NCBI GenBank assembly: GCA_017552985.1
Contig: JAFZNO010000088.1
Location: 1 to 41,077 of the forward strand
Reading direction: 5' to 3'
Length of the DNA stretch: 41,077 nucleotides
Origin: Lachnospiraceae bacterium
GTDB lineage: Bacteria > Bacillota > Clostridia > Lachnospirales > Lachnospiraceae
This document shows, in pieces, positions 1 through 8,216 of this stretch. Positions within the stretch are counted from its first letter, which is position 1; the number at the start of each line of letters is the position of its first letter. The notes beneath the pieces are model-generated. The model was not told where the DNA came from. It searched no databases and worked only from the letters and a program-made list of their open reading frames with translations. The position numbers were made by a program, and so were the translations under genes.

Positions 1-1
1 C

Positions 2-3000
2 AGATTCACGGCACCGGAGATTTTGAAGGATGCAAGTGGCCACACGTATGACCTAGGCGGCATGGAGATCATTGTGCGCGACTGGTGGACGGGCCGGTAT
101 GATCAGGATCAAGAAAAAACGGCGTATGACCTGGCGAAAGAGGAATACGTTGAGTGGCTCCAGGAAACATATAATTTTAAAATCACGCGTACGGCCATAT
201 CTCAGTGGGCAGATGCTCCGCAGGATTTTATAGATTATGCTTCCGCACCTGCGGATGACAAGAACTATGTCTTTGTGCTTCGCGAAGATCCGCTCACGAC
301 GCAAGCCGTGAGAGATGGTTTGTGCTTCGATTTAAGTAAGCTGAGTTGCCTTGATTTTAGTGCGCAGAAATTCCAGAGAAACCGTCTTCATGAGACGTAT
401 ACCTTTGGGGATGCCGTTTACGTCATGTGGGAGGAATCTCCGGAGCTGAAAACGGGCGTTTACTTTAACAAGAGGCTCCTTCAGGAAGCGGGAATAAACC
501 CTAATAACATTTATGACATGCAGGCAAACGGGACCTGGACGTGGGAGGCTTTTGAACAGCTGTGCAAAAAGGCTGCGCGGGATACAAACAATGACGGTGA
601 AATTGACTTGTATGCTCTCGGCGGTACTTATACCAAACTGGTTCAGCAGGCTGTTTATTCCAATGGCGGTCATTTTATCTCGAAGGATGCCAATGGCCGG
701 TTTGTCAACTCCTTGAAAGAGGAAACGACGGCGGAAGGCCTGCAATTTGCGCGAACACTTACGAATCAATATTGGGCAAAGGAGCCGGAAGGAGCTGATT
801 GGGATTACTACAAAGATGCCTTCAAGAGGGGCGAGTACGCTTTTTGCATAGAGGACGTTTGGTTTATGCAAGGTGTTTTGCAAGAGCCTACTTACGGTGA
901 AGGTGGTAACGTTGTTACCCCGGCAATGACGGATCCCGTTGGCTTTGTTATGTTTCCGAAGGGCCCAAAGGCTACGGATTACGTAAATTGCTGGAATGGG
1001 GATCCTTATACGCACCCCGCGTGCATTCCGTCAAACTATGACGCTGACCGGGCGTGGAAGATTGCCTTTGCGTGGAATCTGTATACGGATGAGGTCCCAG
1101 GCTATGAAAACAATGACGAATGGAAGGCGGAATATGAACCTTACTTTGATCAGCGTTCCATAGATGAGACGATCAGCATGATGCGCACAAAGGGAACGGT
1201 TGATTGTAATTCCGTGATACCTGAAATTGATTTGGGCATTGACTTGACTTACAATATATGGTGTTCGCAGCCCACGTTTGATGGCTTGCTGAGAGAGTGT
1301 AATAGAAAATGGGATTACCTCGTAAAGAGAGAGAACGGCGAGCAATTCCCTGAAGTCAAGAAGGATGCTAACGGAAGAACCATTGATCTTGGTGGCATGG
1401 AGATCGTTGTTGCAGACTGGTGGTCTGAAGAGGAAAAGCCAACGGGTTCCATTGCGGAATTGGCCAAGAAAGAATATCTTGATTGGATCCAGGAGACCTA
1501 CAATTTCAAGATTTCAAGTCGGCATATATACGAGTGGGGTGAAGCAAATGAAACGGCGGTGAATTATGTTAATTCGGGCGGGGACGACAAGAACTACGTA
1601 TTTACCGTTCATGATACCACGTATGTCTTGAATGCCATGAAGGATGGAAAGTTTTATGATCTTTCGACGCTTGATTGCCTTGATTTCTCGAAGGAGAAAT
1701 TCCAGCAGGATCCTGCTCACGAGCGGTGGCGTTACGGGAATGGCATATATGGAATGCGCTCGGAACGCGACACGGGAAGACAAGGCGTACTCTTTAACAA
1801 ACGGCTTCTTTATGCTGCGGGAATTGATCCGAATTCCATCTACGACATGCAGGCTGACGGCACGTGGACTTGGGATAAATTTGAGGAATTGTGCAAAAAA
1901 GCGACCAGAGACGTGAATCATGACGGCGTCATTGACGTATATGGTTGTGAAGGATATCAGTTCTTGATTGCTGAATCAGCCGTTTATTCTAACGGAGGAG
2001 TCTTCGTAGGTAAGGATAAAAATGGTAATTTTACTTACAACGTAGAAGATGAAGCTACGTTGGAGGCACTAGAGTTTACCAAAAGGCTTGTAGACAGTGA
2101 TTTTTGGCGACCGGATCCGGAAGGTGCCCAATGGGATGATTATTATAATGCATTCTGCAACGGAGAAATCGTTTTTATTCCAGGCGAGTTTTTTTCGGAG
2201 TATAGATCCTATTGGAATAATTATGATAAATGGGACGTGGGCTTTGTGCTATTCCCTAAGGGGCCAAGGGGCGAGAATTACGCAAACTACATAGTTGAAA
2301 ACACGGTGGTTATTCCCAGCTGTTATGACAGTGACCGGGCTTGGAAGATTGCCTTCGCATGGGATTTGTTCACGGATGATACTTATGCCTATGACGAAAG
2401 TGAGGAATGGATCAAGGAGTACAAGGATATTGCGGACGAAAGGACGTACTACGAAACCCTCGCCATACCGATCGAAAAAGGTAATGCTTCTAGTCATAAA
2501 TTGGTTGATTACATTGACCTTGGTTACAATTTTATTTGGGAAATCAAAAAAGGCGGACCTTCCATTGCCGAGCTGATCGACGCGAATCAAGTCAGAATGA
2601 AGAACGCCATCCGGGAAGCAAATGGAGAGGCACCAATCGTTGAAGACACGGCTTTGTCCATTACCAGTAAAACTCTGACGCTGTATGACTGCATCGCCAT
2701 CGAATTTAGGGTGCCGGCACCGACGGCTAGTTCTGAATACCATGATTATTTTATGGTTGTATATATGAACGGAATAGGGGCGGAAGTCTATCCGGAGCAG
2801 AAAGATGACATGCTGATCTTTACGGTGAAAGTGGGACCTCACATGCTCGGGGATGAGGTCGTCGCCGAGCCTCATGCCATAGACGCGCAGGGACAGGAAG
2901 TCATCGGTCAGCGCATGAGATATTCCGTAAAGACGTATTGCATGAACATTCTCACCAAGGATTCTTTCTCAGGCAGTGAGTATGCAGATCTTCGAAAACT

Positions 3001-3568
3001 TTGCGTGGACATCCTTAAGTACGGTGACGCAGCGCAGACCTATGCCGGTTACAAGATGGATACGCTTGCAAGTGACGACCTGACGGATGCACAGAGGCAG
3101 CAGGGAACCAATCACTCTACGCCACCGACGTATAATACCGTAAAGAATAAGACCTACGCGACCGTGAGCGATTCCGCCAGGTTGGCAGAAATCTCGTCCG
3201 TTGCGCTGTATCTCGAAGGAACGGTTAACATTCAGTATAAGGTTACGGCCGCAGATCTTAGCGGACTGCGTCTGGTTGTGACCGACGGAATGAACGAGCT
3301 GGGCGAATGTGTTCCGAAGCCGACCTACAAGGATAGTAAGGGAAGGTATTGCGTGAACTTTGACGGACTGAATGCTGGGCAGATGAAGAAGACGGTATAT
3401 GCCACCGTGATGAAGGGCAACAAGAAGGTAAGCAATACCTATCGTTACAGCATTGAATCCTACGCAAACTCCATGGGGAACTCGAGCGTGGCGAACTTGG
3501 GCAAATTGCTGACTTCGATGATGGATTACGGTGATTCCGCGGCAGAATATGCGCAGAATCACAGGTAA
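2..3568 (+). CDS. Secreted-type protein of tandem family 1 solute-binding modules plus C-terminal YGDAAQ modules (5' partial)
   Basis: The reading frame is open to the left window edge, so the start and any signal peptide lie outside. Numbering from base 23, residues 1-445 and 446-875 are two copies of an extracellular sugar-binding protein fold (SBP family 1). Both contain LGGMEI near their start, the hallmark GTWTW followed by LCKKA, AVYSNGG, and DRAWKIAFAW. Residues from about 876 to the end hold two diverged copies of a module ending in YGDAAQTY and YGDSAAEY. SBP family 1 proteins are normally single lipoproteins of about 400-450 residues that feed sugars to an ABC permease. Here modules are fused and no permease gene is adjacent, so a surface sugar-binding or sensing role is inferred rather than transport. 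The few residues before the first copy resemble the linker between copies, which hints at another copy upstream. The C-terminal module recurs in the last gene of the window. Confidence 0.85.
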   Translation, partial: RFTAPEILKDASGHTYDLGGMEIIVRDWWTGRYDQDQEKTAYDLAKEEYVEWLQETYNFKITRTAISQWADAPQDFIDYASAPADDKNYVFVLREDPLTTQAVRDGLCFDLSKLSCLDFSAQKFQRNRLHETYTFGDAVYVMWEESPELKTGVYFNKRLLQEAGINPNNIYDMQANGTWTWEAFEQLCKKAARDTNNDGEIDLYALGGTYTKLVQQAVYSNGGHFISKDANGRFVNSLKEETTAEGLQFARTLTNQYWAKEPEGADWDYYKDAFKRGEYAFCIEDVWFMQGVLQEPTYGEGGNVVTPAMTDPVGFVMFPKGPKATDYVNCWNGDPYTHPACIPSNYDADRAWKIAFAWNLYTDEVPGYENNDEWKAEYEPYFDQRSIDETISMMRTKGTVDCNSVIPEIDLGIDLTYNIWCSQPTFDGLLRECNRKWDYLVKRENGEQFPEVKKDANGRTIDLGGMEIVVADWWSEEEKPTGSIAELAKKEYLDWIQETYNFKISSRHIYEWGEANETAVNYVNSGGDDKNYVFTVHDTTYVLNAMKDGKFYDLSTLDCLDFSKEKFQQDPAHERWRYGNGIYGMRSERDTGRQGVLFNKRLLYAAGIDPNSIYDMQADGTWTWDKFEELCKKATRDVNHDGVIDVYGCEGYQFLIAESAVYSNGGVFVGKDKNGNFTYNVEDEATLEALEFTKRLVDSDFWRPDPEGAQWDDYYNAFCNGEIVFIPGEFFSEYRSYWNNYDKWDVGFVLFPKGPRGENYANYIVENTVVIPSCYDSDRAWKIAFAWDLFTDDTYAYDESEEWIKEYKDIADERTYYETLAIPIEKGNASSHKLVDYIDLGYNFIWEIKKGGPSIAELIDANQVRMKNAIREANGEAPIVEDTALSITSKTLTLYDCIAIEFRVPAPTASSEYHDYFMVVYMNGIGAEVYPEQKDDMLIFTVKVGPHMLGDEVVAEPHAIDAQGQEVIGQRMRYSVKTYCMNILTKDSFSGSEYADLRKLCVDILKYGDAAQTYAGYKMDTLASDDLTDAQRQQGTNHSTPPTYNTVKNKTYATVSDSARLAEISSVALYLEGTVNIQYKVTAADLSGLRLVVTDGMNELGECVPKPTYKDSKGRYCVNFDGLNAGQMKKTVYATVMKGNKKVSNTYRYSIESYANSMGNSSVANLGKLLTSMMDYGDSAAEYAQNHR
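23..2647 (+). repeat. Two tandem ~430-codon solute-binding-protein repeats
   Basis: Copy 1 runs from about 23 to 1357 and copy 2 from 1358 to 2647. They align end to end, from KDASG/KDANG through DLGGMEI, the KNYVF, IYDMQA and GTWTW blocks, to FPKGP and DRAWKIAFAW. They have diverged clearly at the protein level, so the duplication is old. It is not an assembly duplication. Confidence 0.88.
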
Positions 3569-3584
3569 AAGATTTCTATTATTT

Positions 3585-3612
3585 GGGGAATGGGAAACCA
3601 TTCCCCTTTTTT
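3585..3612 (+). terminator. Rho-independent terminator
   Basis: A perfect 9-base-pair stem (3585-3593 with 3598-3606) closes a GAAA tetraloop and is followed at once by six T residues. It ends the transcript of the solute-binding-module gene and separates it from the polysaccharide operon. Confidence 0.93.
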
Positions 3613-3630
3613 GTGCGTAAACTGCCGAGA

Positions 3631-3660
3631 TTGTTGTTGAAGGTTTGCTCCCTTTATGAT
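3631..3660 (+). promoter_or_regulatory. Probable sigma-A promoter of the polysaccharide operon
   Basis: TTGTTG at 3631-3636 and TATGAT at 3655-3660 are 18 bases apart. The site lies just after the upstream terminator and about 45 bases before the pqqD-like start. A second TATACT lies at 3663-3668. The promoter covers the ATG at 3656, which argues against that start codon. Confidence 0.55.
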
Positions 3661-3703
3661 AATATACTATAGGGTCATTATGAGCTCAAGGAAGGAAACC
3701 TAT

Positions 3704-3967
3704 ATGAAACTCAAAGACAGCGTGATCATAAATGAAATAGACGATCAGGTAATGGCGGTCGATGCCGGTAATGGAACCAAGCGTTTTAACGGTCTGATCA
3801 AAATGAATCATTCAGCAGGGTTTGTGGCTGGGCTTTTAAACCGCGAGACAAATCTCGATGAAATTGTCGGGGAAATGACGAAGAAGTATGACGTTTCTGC
3901 GGAGGTGGCCCGGGAGAATGCCTTGAAGGTGATCGAGGCATTTGAAAGCGCGGGGTTTTTGGAATGA
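3704..3967 (+). CDS. PqqD-like (RRE-type) small protein
   Basis: An 87-residue protein resembling the PqqD family, a small winged-helix fold that in RiPP pathways binds a leader peptide and presents it to the modifying enzyme. It shows the usual layout: an N-terminal beta region (MKLKDS, then a short turn and KRFNGL), a helical middle (GLLNRETNLDEIV) and a C-terminal helix ending in SAGFLE. The ATG at 3704 is chosen because AAGGAAGG lies 8-9 bases upstream, while in-frame ATGs at 3656 and 3680 fall in or next to the promoter. Its stop overlaps the start of the S24/S26 peptidase by four bases, so the two are translationally coupled. It heads the polysaccharide operon. No radical SAM enzyme or precursor peptide was recognised here, so its client is unknown. 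Confidence 0.72.
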   Translation: MKLKDSVIINEIDDQVMAVDAGNGTKRFNGLIKMNHSAGFVAGLLNRETNLDEIVGEMTKKYDVSAEVARENALKVIEAFESAGFLE

Positions 3968-4401
3968 ATCACGTGACGTATGAAGAATATCTTGAAGAAA
4001 ATGGCAGTCTTACGTACCGCAACATAGGCACGAGCATGCTTCCGCTGTTGAAACAGGGTCGTGACCTTTTTATTGTTGAGCGGAAAACGCAGGAGCGCTG
4101 TAAAAAATATGACGTCGTGTTATATCGCCGCCCGCCGGGACAATACGTGCTGCACCGGATCGTCCAGGTGAGAGATGCAGATTACGTGCTGTTGGGAGAT
4201 AACTGCATCAATAAGGAATATGGCATAAAAGACGAAGACGTACTGGGAGTCATGACGGGATACGTGAGGAAGGGAAAACGCAGGAGTTGCAAATCCATTC
4301 CATATTTGATCTATTCGAGATCCTGGACTTGGATGAGTCCCGTGAGGATCTTTTGTAAAAAAATGATGGCGAGGATTAGACGCCTTGGAAAACGAAAGTG
4401 A
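3964..4401 (+). CDS. S24/S26-family (signal-peptidase/LexA-like) serine peptidase
   Basis: A 145-residue protein with the S24/S26 peptidase signature. GTSMLP carries the likely nucleophile Ser24, VLHRIV places His64 where bacterial leader peptidases have the catalytic lysine, and LGDN occurs at residues 77-80. A Ser/His arrangement is known in the ER/SipW type of signal peptidase. There is no clear N-terminal membrane anchor; the C-terminus (residues ~110-145) is basic and aromatic and might associate with membrane. It overlaps the pqqD-like gene by four bases. The pairing suggests processing of a peptide or protein that the PqqD-like protein binds, but this is inference; a standard signal-peptide substrate cannot be excluded. 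Confidence 0.72.
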   Translation: MNHVTYEEYLEENGSLTYRNIGTSMLPLLKQGRDLFIVERKTQERCKKYDVVLYRRPPGQYVLHRIVQVRDADYVLLGDNCINKEYGIKDEDVLGVMTGYVRKGKRRSCKSIPYLIYSRSWTWMSPVRIFCKKMMARIRRLGKRK

Positions 4402-4408
4402 GATAGTA

Positions 4409-5512
4409 ATGGGAAAGAGAATTCTTTTTTTGGCTCAGCATTTTGTTACGCTTTACTCTTTTCGCCGGGAACTGATCGAAAGATTGGTGGCGGAGGGACA
4501 TGAAGTGTATTTGTCGCTTCCGGAATCAGAGGATAACGTATTCTTTGAAAAACTGGGATGTAAAATAGTGTTGACGGATATTGACAGGCGCGGAGTGAAT
4601 CCCCTGAATGATCTCAAATTGATCAAGTTTTACAAAAAAATGATACCTGAAGTTGATCCGGACATAATCTTTTCCTATACGATCAAACCAAACGTATACG
4701 GCGCGATGGTGACCAGCGGAAAGAACAAAAAACATAAGAAGTACAAGCAGATCTGTAACGTGACGGGCACGGGCGGAATGTTCCTGCGCAATAACCTGGT
4801 CACCGCCATATGCAAGCTGTTGTACGGCGTTTCCGTCAAAAATTGTTATAAGGTGTTTTTCCAGAATTCGAGTGACCGGGATGCATTCATCAAGCGAAAG
4901 ATGGTGAAAGACAACTGGGAAATGATACCGGGATCCGGAGTGAACGTTGAACAGTTTTCCTACCTGCCGTTGCCGGAAGGGGATGACGTTAATTTCATCT
5001 TTATCGGGCGCGTCATGAAGTTAAAGGGAATCGATGAGTTCCTTGAGGCGGCAAGGTTAACCAAAGAAAAGCATCCCAATGCCCACTTCTACGTTGCAGG
5101 GTTTGTCGAGGAACCGGCATATGAAAAGAAGATGGCGGCCTATGGTGACGCGGTGGTGTCCCTCGGATACGTCAAGAACATTGTTGAAGAGATAAAGAAG
5201 TGCCATTGTACGATCCTCCCGTCCCACGGAGGGGAAGGCGTGCCCAACGTCCTGTTGGAGTCTGCAGCCATGGGACGCATTTGCATAGGCAGCAAGATAC
5301 CGGGCACGGAAGACGTGATAGATGACGGGGTAACGGGTTATCTCTTTGAAAAAGAAAGCGTAGATGGTCTGTTGGCGGCCATTGAGAAAGTACTGGCGTT
5401 GACGCCTGAACAAAGAAAAGAAATGGGTATGGCTGGGCGGACGAAAGTTGAAACGACCTTCAACCGGGAGATTGTAGTCCAGAAATACGTTGATGAGGTA
5501 ATGAAGGCATGA
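4409..5512 (+). CDS. GT4-type glycosyltransferase
   Basis: A 367-residue GT-B-fold glycosyltransferase of family 4, cytoplasmic or membrane-associated, transferring a sugar from a nucleotide donor to the lipid-linked repeat unit. The N-terminal acceptor half begins KRILFLAQHF and includes NVTGTGG. The donor half has the phosphate-binding GRVMKLKG and the E-x7-E region EGVPNVLLE, followed by a PGTEDVI block and GVTGYLF. The ATG at 4409 is preferred over the in-frame TTG at 4385, which lies inside the preceding gene; AAAGTGAG lies upstream of the ATG. Its stop overlaps the next start (ATGA). Donor and acceptor sugars cannot be told from sequence; a PglA-like role is possible. Confidence 0.85.
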   Translation: MGKRILFLAQHFVTLYSFRRELIERLVAEGHEVYLSLPESEDNVFFEKLGCKIVLTDIDRRGVNPLNDLKLIKFYKKMIPEVDPDIIFSYTIKPNVYGAMVTSGKNKKHKKYKQICNVTGTGGMFLRNNLVTAICKLLYGVSVKNCYKVFFQNSSDRDAFIKRKMVKDNWEMIPGSGVNVEQFSYLPLPEGDDVNFIFIGRVMKLKGIDEFLEAARLTKEKHPNAHFYVAGFVEEPAYEKKMAAYGDAVVSLGYVKNIVEEIKKCHCTILPSHGGEGVPNVLLESAAMGRICIGSKIPGTEDVIDDGVTGYLFEKESVDGLLAAIEKVLALTPEQRKEMGMAGRTKVETTFNREIVVQKYVDEVMKA

Positions 5513-6417
5513 ACGGATACAAGAAAGTCATTAAGTCTGGAAAAATGCGAATGGCCATTTTGAACATGCTTCGTTTTTTTCCGGATTCATTGATGCTTTC
5601 GATACAGTACAGAATAAAGCTTGGAAGAAAGCTGGATTTGAAGAATCCCAAACGCTATACGGAAAAACTGCAATGGTACAAGATGAATTACAGAAATCCC
5701 GTGATGCATCAATGCGTTGATAAGTATCTGGTCCGTGAGTACGTTAAGGGGAAAGGCCTGGAAGAGATCCTTGTGAAGCTGATCGGCAAATATGATTCCG
5801 TTAACGACATTGACTGGGATGCCTTGCCGGACCAATTTGTCATCAAGACCACGCATGGCAGCGGAGGCAACAACGTGGTTATTTGCCCTGACAAAGCAAA
5901 GCTGGACGTTTTGTCTTTGAAAGGAACGCTGGAAACTTCAAATCATCCCGTAAAAACCAATACGGCAGGGAGAGAATGGGCTTATTACGGCTTGCGACCG
6001 GGCATCATTGTCGAAGAGCTTTTGATCAACAGCGAAAATCCGAAGGCGGGCATCAATGATTACAAGATTTTTTGCTACAACGGAGTCGCAAGGTACGTAG
6101 TGCTTGACGCTGACCGTTATATAGGCCATAAGCGGAACGTTTACGACAGGGAATGGAATGACTTGCATGTTTTAAGTGATTGCCCGGCCGTGGACAGGGA
6201 GATCCCAAAACCGCAAAATCTGGATGAACTGTTGAAAGTGGCGGAAAAACTGTCGGAAGGATTTCCGTACGTACGCGTGGACCTTTATGACGTGGACAAT
6301 AAGATTTACTTTGGAGAATTGACTTTTTATCCTTGGAGCGGATACGTTCAATTTGAGCCGGATGAATGGGATACCATCTTCGGCGAAGATTTTAATTTGA
6401 TTCGATGGGGGAAATAG
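5509..6417 (+). CDS. TupA-like ATP-grasp ligase
   Basis: A 302-residue protein matching the TupA-like ATP-grasp family, named from the teichuronopeptide gene tupA. The N-terminus has the family pattern LKNPKRYTEKLQWYK, followed by VDKYLVREYV. The ATP-grasp core shows FVIKTTHGSGGNN (glycine-rich loop), VEELL, NDYKIFCYNG and the late acidic/Asn part RVDLYDV with FGELTFYPWSG. ATP-grasp enzymes activate a carboxylate as acyl phosphate and join it to an amine, so the likely job is attaching an amino acid or peptide to a polysaccharide or its precursor. It overlaps the GT4 gene by four bases. The substrate is unknown. Confidence 0.82.
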   Translation: MNGYKKVIKSGKMRMAILNMLRFFPDSLMLSIQYRIKLGRKLDLKNPKRYTEKLQWYKMNYRNPVMHQCVDKYLVREYVKGKGLEEILVKLIGKYDSVNDIDWDALPDQFVIKTTHGSGGNNVVICPDKAKLDVLSLKGTLETSNHPVKTNTAGREWAYYGLRPGIIVEELLINSENPKAGINDYKIFCYNGVARYVVLDADRYIGHKRNVYDREWNDLHVLSDCPAVDREIPKPQNLDELLKVAEKLSEGFPYVRVDLYDVDNKIYFGELTFYPWSGYVQFEPDEWDTIFGEDFNLIRWGK

Positions 6418-6422
6418 CCATA

Positions 6423-7343
6423 ATGAAAACGCCGAAGGTTACGGTACTAATGTCTACTTTTAATGGCGAGAAATACTTAAAAGAGCAGATAGACGGCATT
6501 GAGAACCAAAGTGGCGTTGAGGTGGTCTTAAAAATCCGGGACGATGGCTCAACCGACGGAACCACGGAGATCATCCAAGGGTTAATGGAACGGTATGGCA
6601 ACATAGAACTTACCCAAGGCGAAAACGTTGGTTATGCAAATAGTTTTATGTCCCTTATGTTAGAAGATGATGACAGTGATTATTATGCCTTCGCCGATCA
6701 AGACGACGTATGGGATCCGCTCAAGATCCAGCGAGCCATAACGGTGCTTGCGGAGCGGGATTACTACTTATATGCCAGTTCGCTTACCATCGTGGATGAG
6801 AACGATGAAGTGGTGGGCGAGAAAAAATTTGAAAACTTCAGGTCAACCGTTGGAAGCATTTTGTCGAGAAACAGATTGGCCGGATGCACCATGGTTTTTG
6901 GAAAGGCCCTGTATGAGGATTTCCGTTCACAGCTTGGAAACGTCATAAAGAGCAATTCCTTTGGCTTCGGACATGACGGGTGGCTTATGCTGTATAGTTT
7001 GCTGAATCGCGGAGAGATCATCGTTGATGATGAATCCCACATTCATTACAGGAGGCACTCAAGTACGATCACCAGCTCTCACGGCGGATTGAAAAAAAGA
7101 ATCCAGAATGAGCTCCGGATCTTTAATAACAAAGAAAACCGCAGAGTGCGGATCGCCCAGATCCTGTTGGATCATTACAAGGAATCGTACAGCGAAGAAT
7201 GCCTTAGGGTCTTGAAAGAGATCGCGGGTTATAAGAAAAATTTCAGGTATCGCATGAAATTGCTTTTTGGCAAGGACGTAAAATGTGGGATACCGGTTGT
7301 TGACTTTAAGAATTCTTTAGCAATCATATTTCGAAAGTATTGA
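6423..7343 (+). CDS. GT2-type glycosyltransferase
   Basis: A 306-residue GT-A-fold family 2 glycosyltransferase. It starts with KVTVLMSTFNGEKYL, then has IRDDGSTDGT for the nucleotide and ADQDDVWDP carrying the metal-binding DxD-like motif. The later block FGHDGWLMLY and the helix-rich end are typical of rhamnosyltransferase-like GT2 proteins in capsule clusters. The ATG at 6423 follows GGGGG at 6407-6411; an in-frame ATG at 6405 lies inside the previous gene and is less likely. It probably adds one sugar of the repeat unit on the cytoplasmic face. Confidence 0.85.
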   Translation: MKTPKVTVLMSTFNGEKYLKEQIDGIENQSGVEVVLKIRDDGSTDGTTEIIQGLMERYGNIELTQGENVGYANSFMSLMLEDDDSDYYAFADQDDVWDPLKIQRAITVLAERDYYLYASSLTIVDENDEVVGEKKFENFRSTVGSILSRNRLAGCTMVFGKALYEDFRSQLGNVIKSNSFGFGHDGWLMLYSLLNRGEIIVDDESHIHYRRHSSTITSSHGGLKKRIQNELRIFNNKENRRVRIAQILLDHYKESYSEECLRVLKEIAGYKKNFRYRMKLLFGKDVKCGIPVVDFKNSLAIIFRKY

Positions 7344-7353
7344 GGTCACTCAC

Positions 7354-8214
7354 ATGATTATTGCCGGAATCGTATGCTATCATCCGCAGACAAGCATTCT
7401 TAAAAAGAGCCTGGATTCAATCGCAGGAAACGTTTCCGGCATCGTTGTCATTGATAACGGATCAGATAACGTGGAGGAAATTTCGGAATGCTGCCAGTCC
7501 CATCCGAACGTGGAATTGATCAAGAATGCGAAGAATGAAGGGATTGCGAAAGCATTGAACCAGATTTTCCGGCGCGCGGATGAAATGGGAGGCGACTACG
7601 TCTTATGTCTGGATCAAGACAGCATTATGCCAGAGGGCATGATGCAGACCTATGAAAAGGTACTTCGTGATCACTCCGGCAAAGAACGGATTGGGATACT
7701 GTGCCCGAGGATCCACGATCGCGCGACTGACAGAACCTGGCCGGCCGTTCCCGACGGCGTGCAGGTCAGTAAGGTTGAGCGGTGCATTACCAGCGGATCA
7801 TTGAATTCCCTTCAGGCATGGAAAGAAGTGGGCGGATTTGACGAGTATCTTTTTATCGATGAAGTGGATCATGATTATTCCTTCCAGATCATCCAGAAGG
7901 GGTATGCAATCCTTTTGTGCCCAGACGTCGTTATTGATCATCAGATAGGGAATACGGTGATCAGGCATCTGTTTGGGAAGACCATTTACGTGCGCAACCA
8001 TAATGCGTTCCGGAAATATTACATGGCGCGCAACATGATTTACGTGGGTAAAAAACATTATGGGAGAGTTAGGGTCAGAGACGTGGGACATGCCGTGCTG
8101 TTTACCCTGAAAACTTTTATTTATGAGTCAGATAAAAGAAATAAGCTGAAAGCATGTTTTAAGGGCATGGCAGATGGATGCAAACATAATCATGGAGGGA
8201 ATATAAAGGTATAG
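7354..8214 (+). CDS. GT2-type (rhamnosyltransferase-like) glycosyltransferase
   Basis: A 286-residue family 2 glycosyltransferase of the rhamnosyltransferase type. It has the short N-terminus IIAGIVCYHP, the loop VVIDNGSDN, NEGIAKALNQ, and LCLDQDS with the DxD-like motif. GGFDEYLFIDEVDHDYSF holds the acidic catalytic-base region. GAGG-like Shine-Dalgarno bases overlap the previous stop eight bases upstream. The second GT2 implies a repeat unit with at least three transfers after priming (GT4 plus two GT2s). A priming phosphoglycosyltransferase was not seen in the window. Confidence 0.84.
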   Translation: MIIAGIVCYHPQTSILKKSLDSIAGNVSGIVVIDNGSDNVEEISECCQSHPNVELIKNAKNEGIAKALNQIFRRADEMGGDYVLCLDQDSIMPEGMMQTYEKVLRDHSGKERIGILCPRIHDRATDRTWPAVPDGVQVSKVERCITSGSLNSLQAWKEVGGFDEYLFIDEVDHDYSFQIIQKGYAILLCPDVVIDHQIGNTVIRHLFGKTIYVRNHNAFRKYYMARNMIYVGKKHYGRVRVRDVGHAVLFTLKTFIYESDKRNKLKACFKGMADGCKHNHGGNIKV

Positions 8215-8216
8215 AT

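Noticed and set aside
332-1015. Long minus-strand open frame of 227 codons opposite the solute-binding gene
   Set aside because: It is antisense to a clearly conserved repeat protein, has no ribosome site that I could support, and its translation resembles no family. Treated as a shadow of the real gene.
3656-3703. Longer start for the PqqD-like protein at 3656 or 3680
   Set aside because: The ATG at 3656 lies inside the probable -10 box and the site at 3680 has a poor ribosome site. ATG 3704 has AAGGAAGG at good spacing and begins where the family begins.
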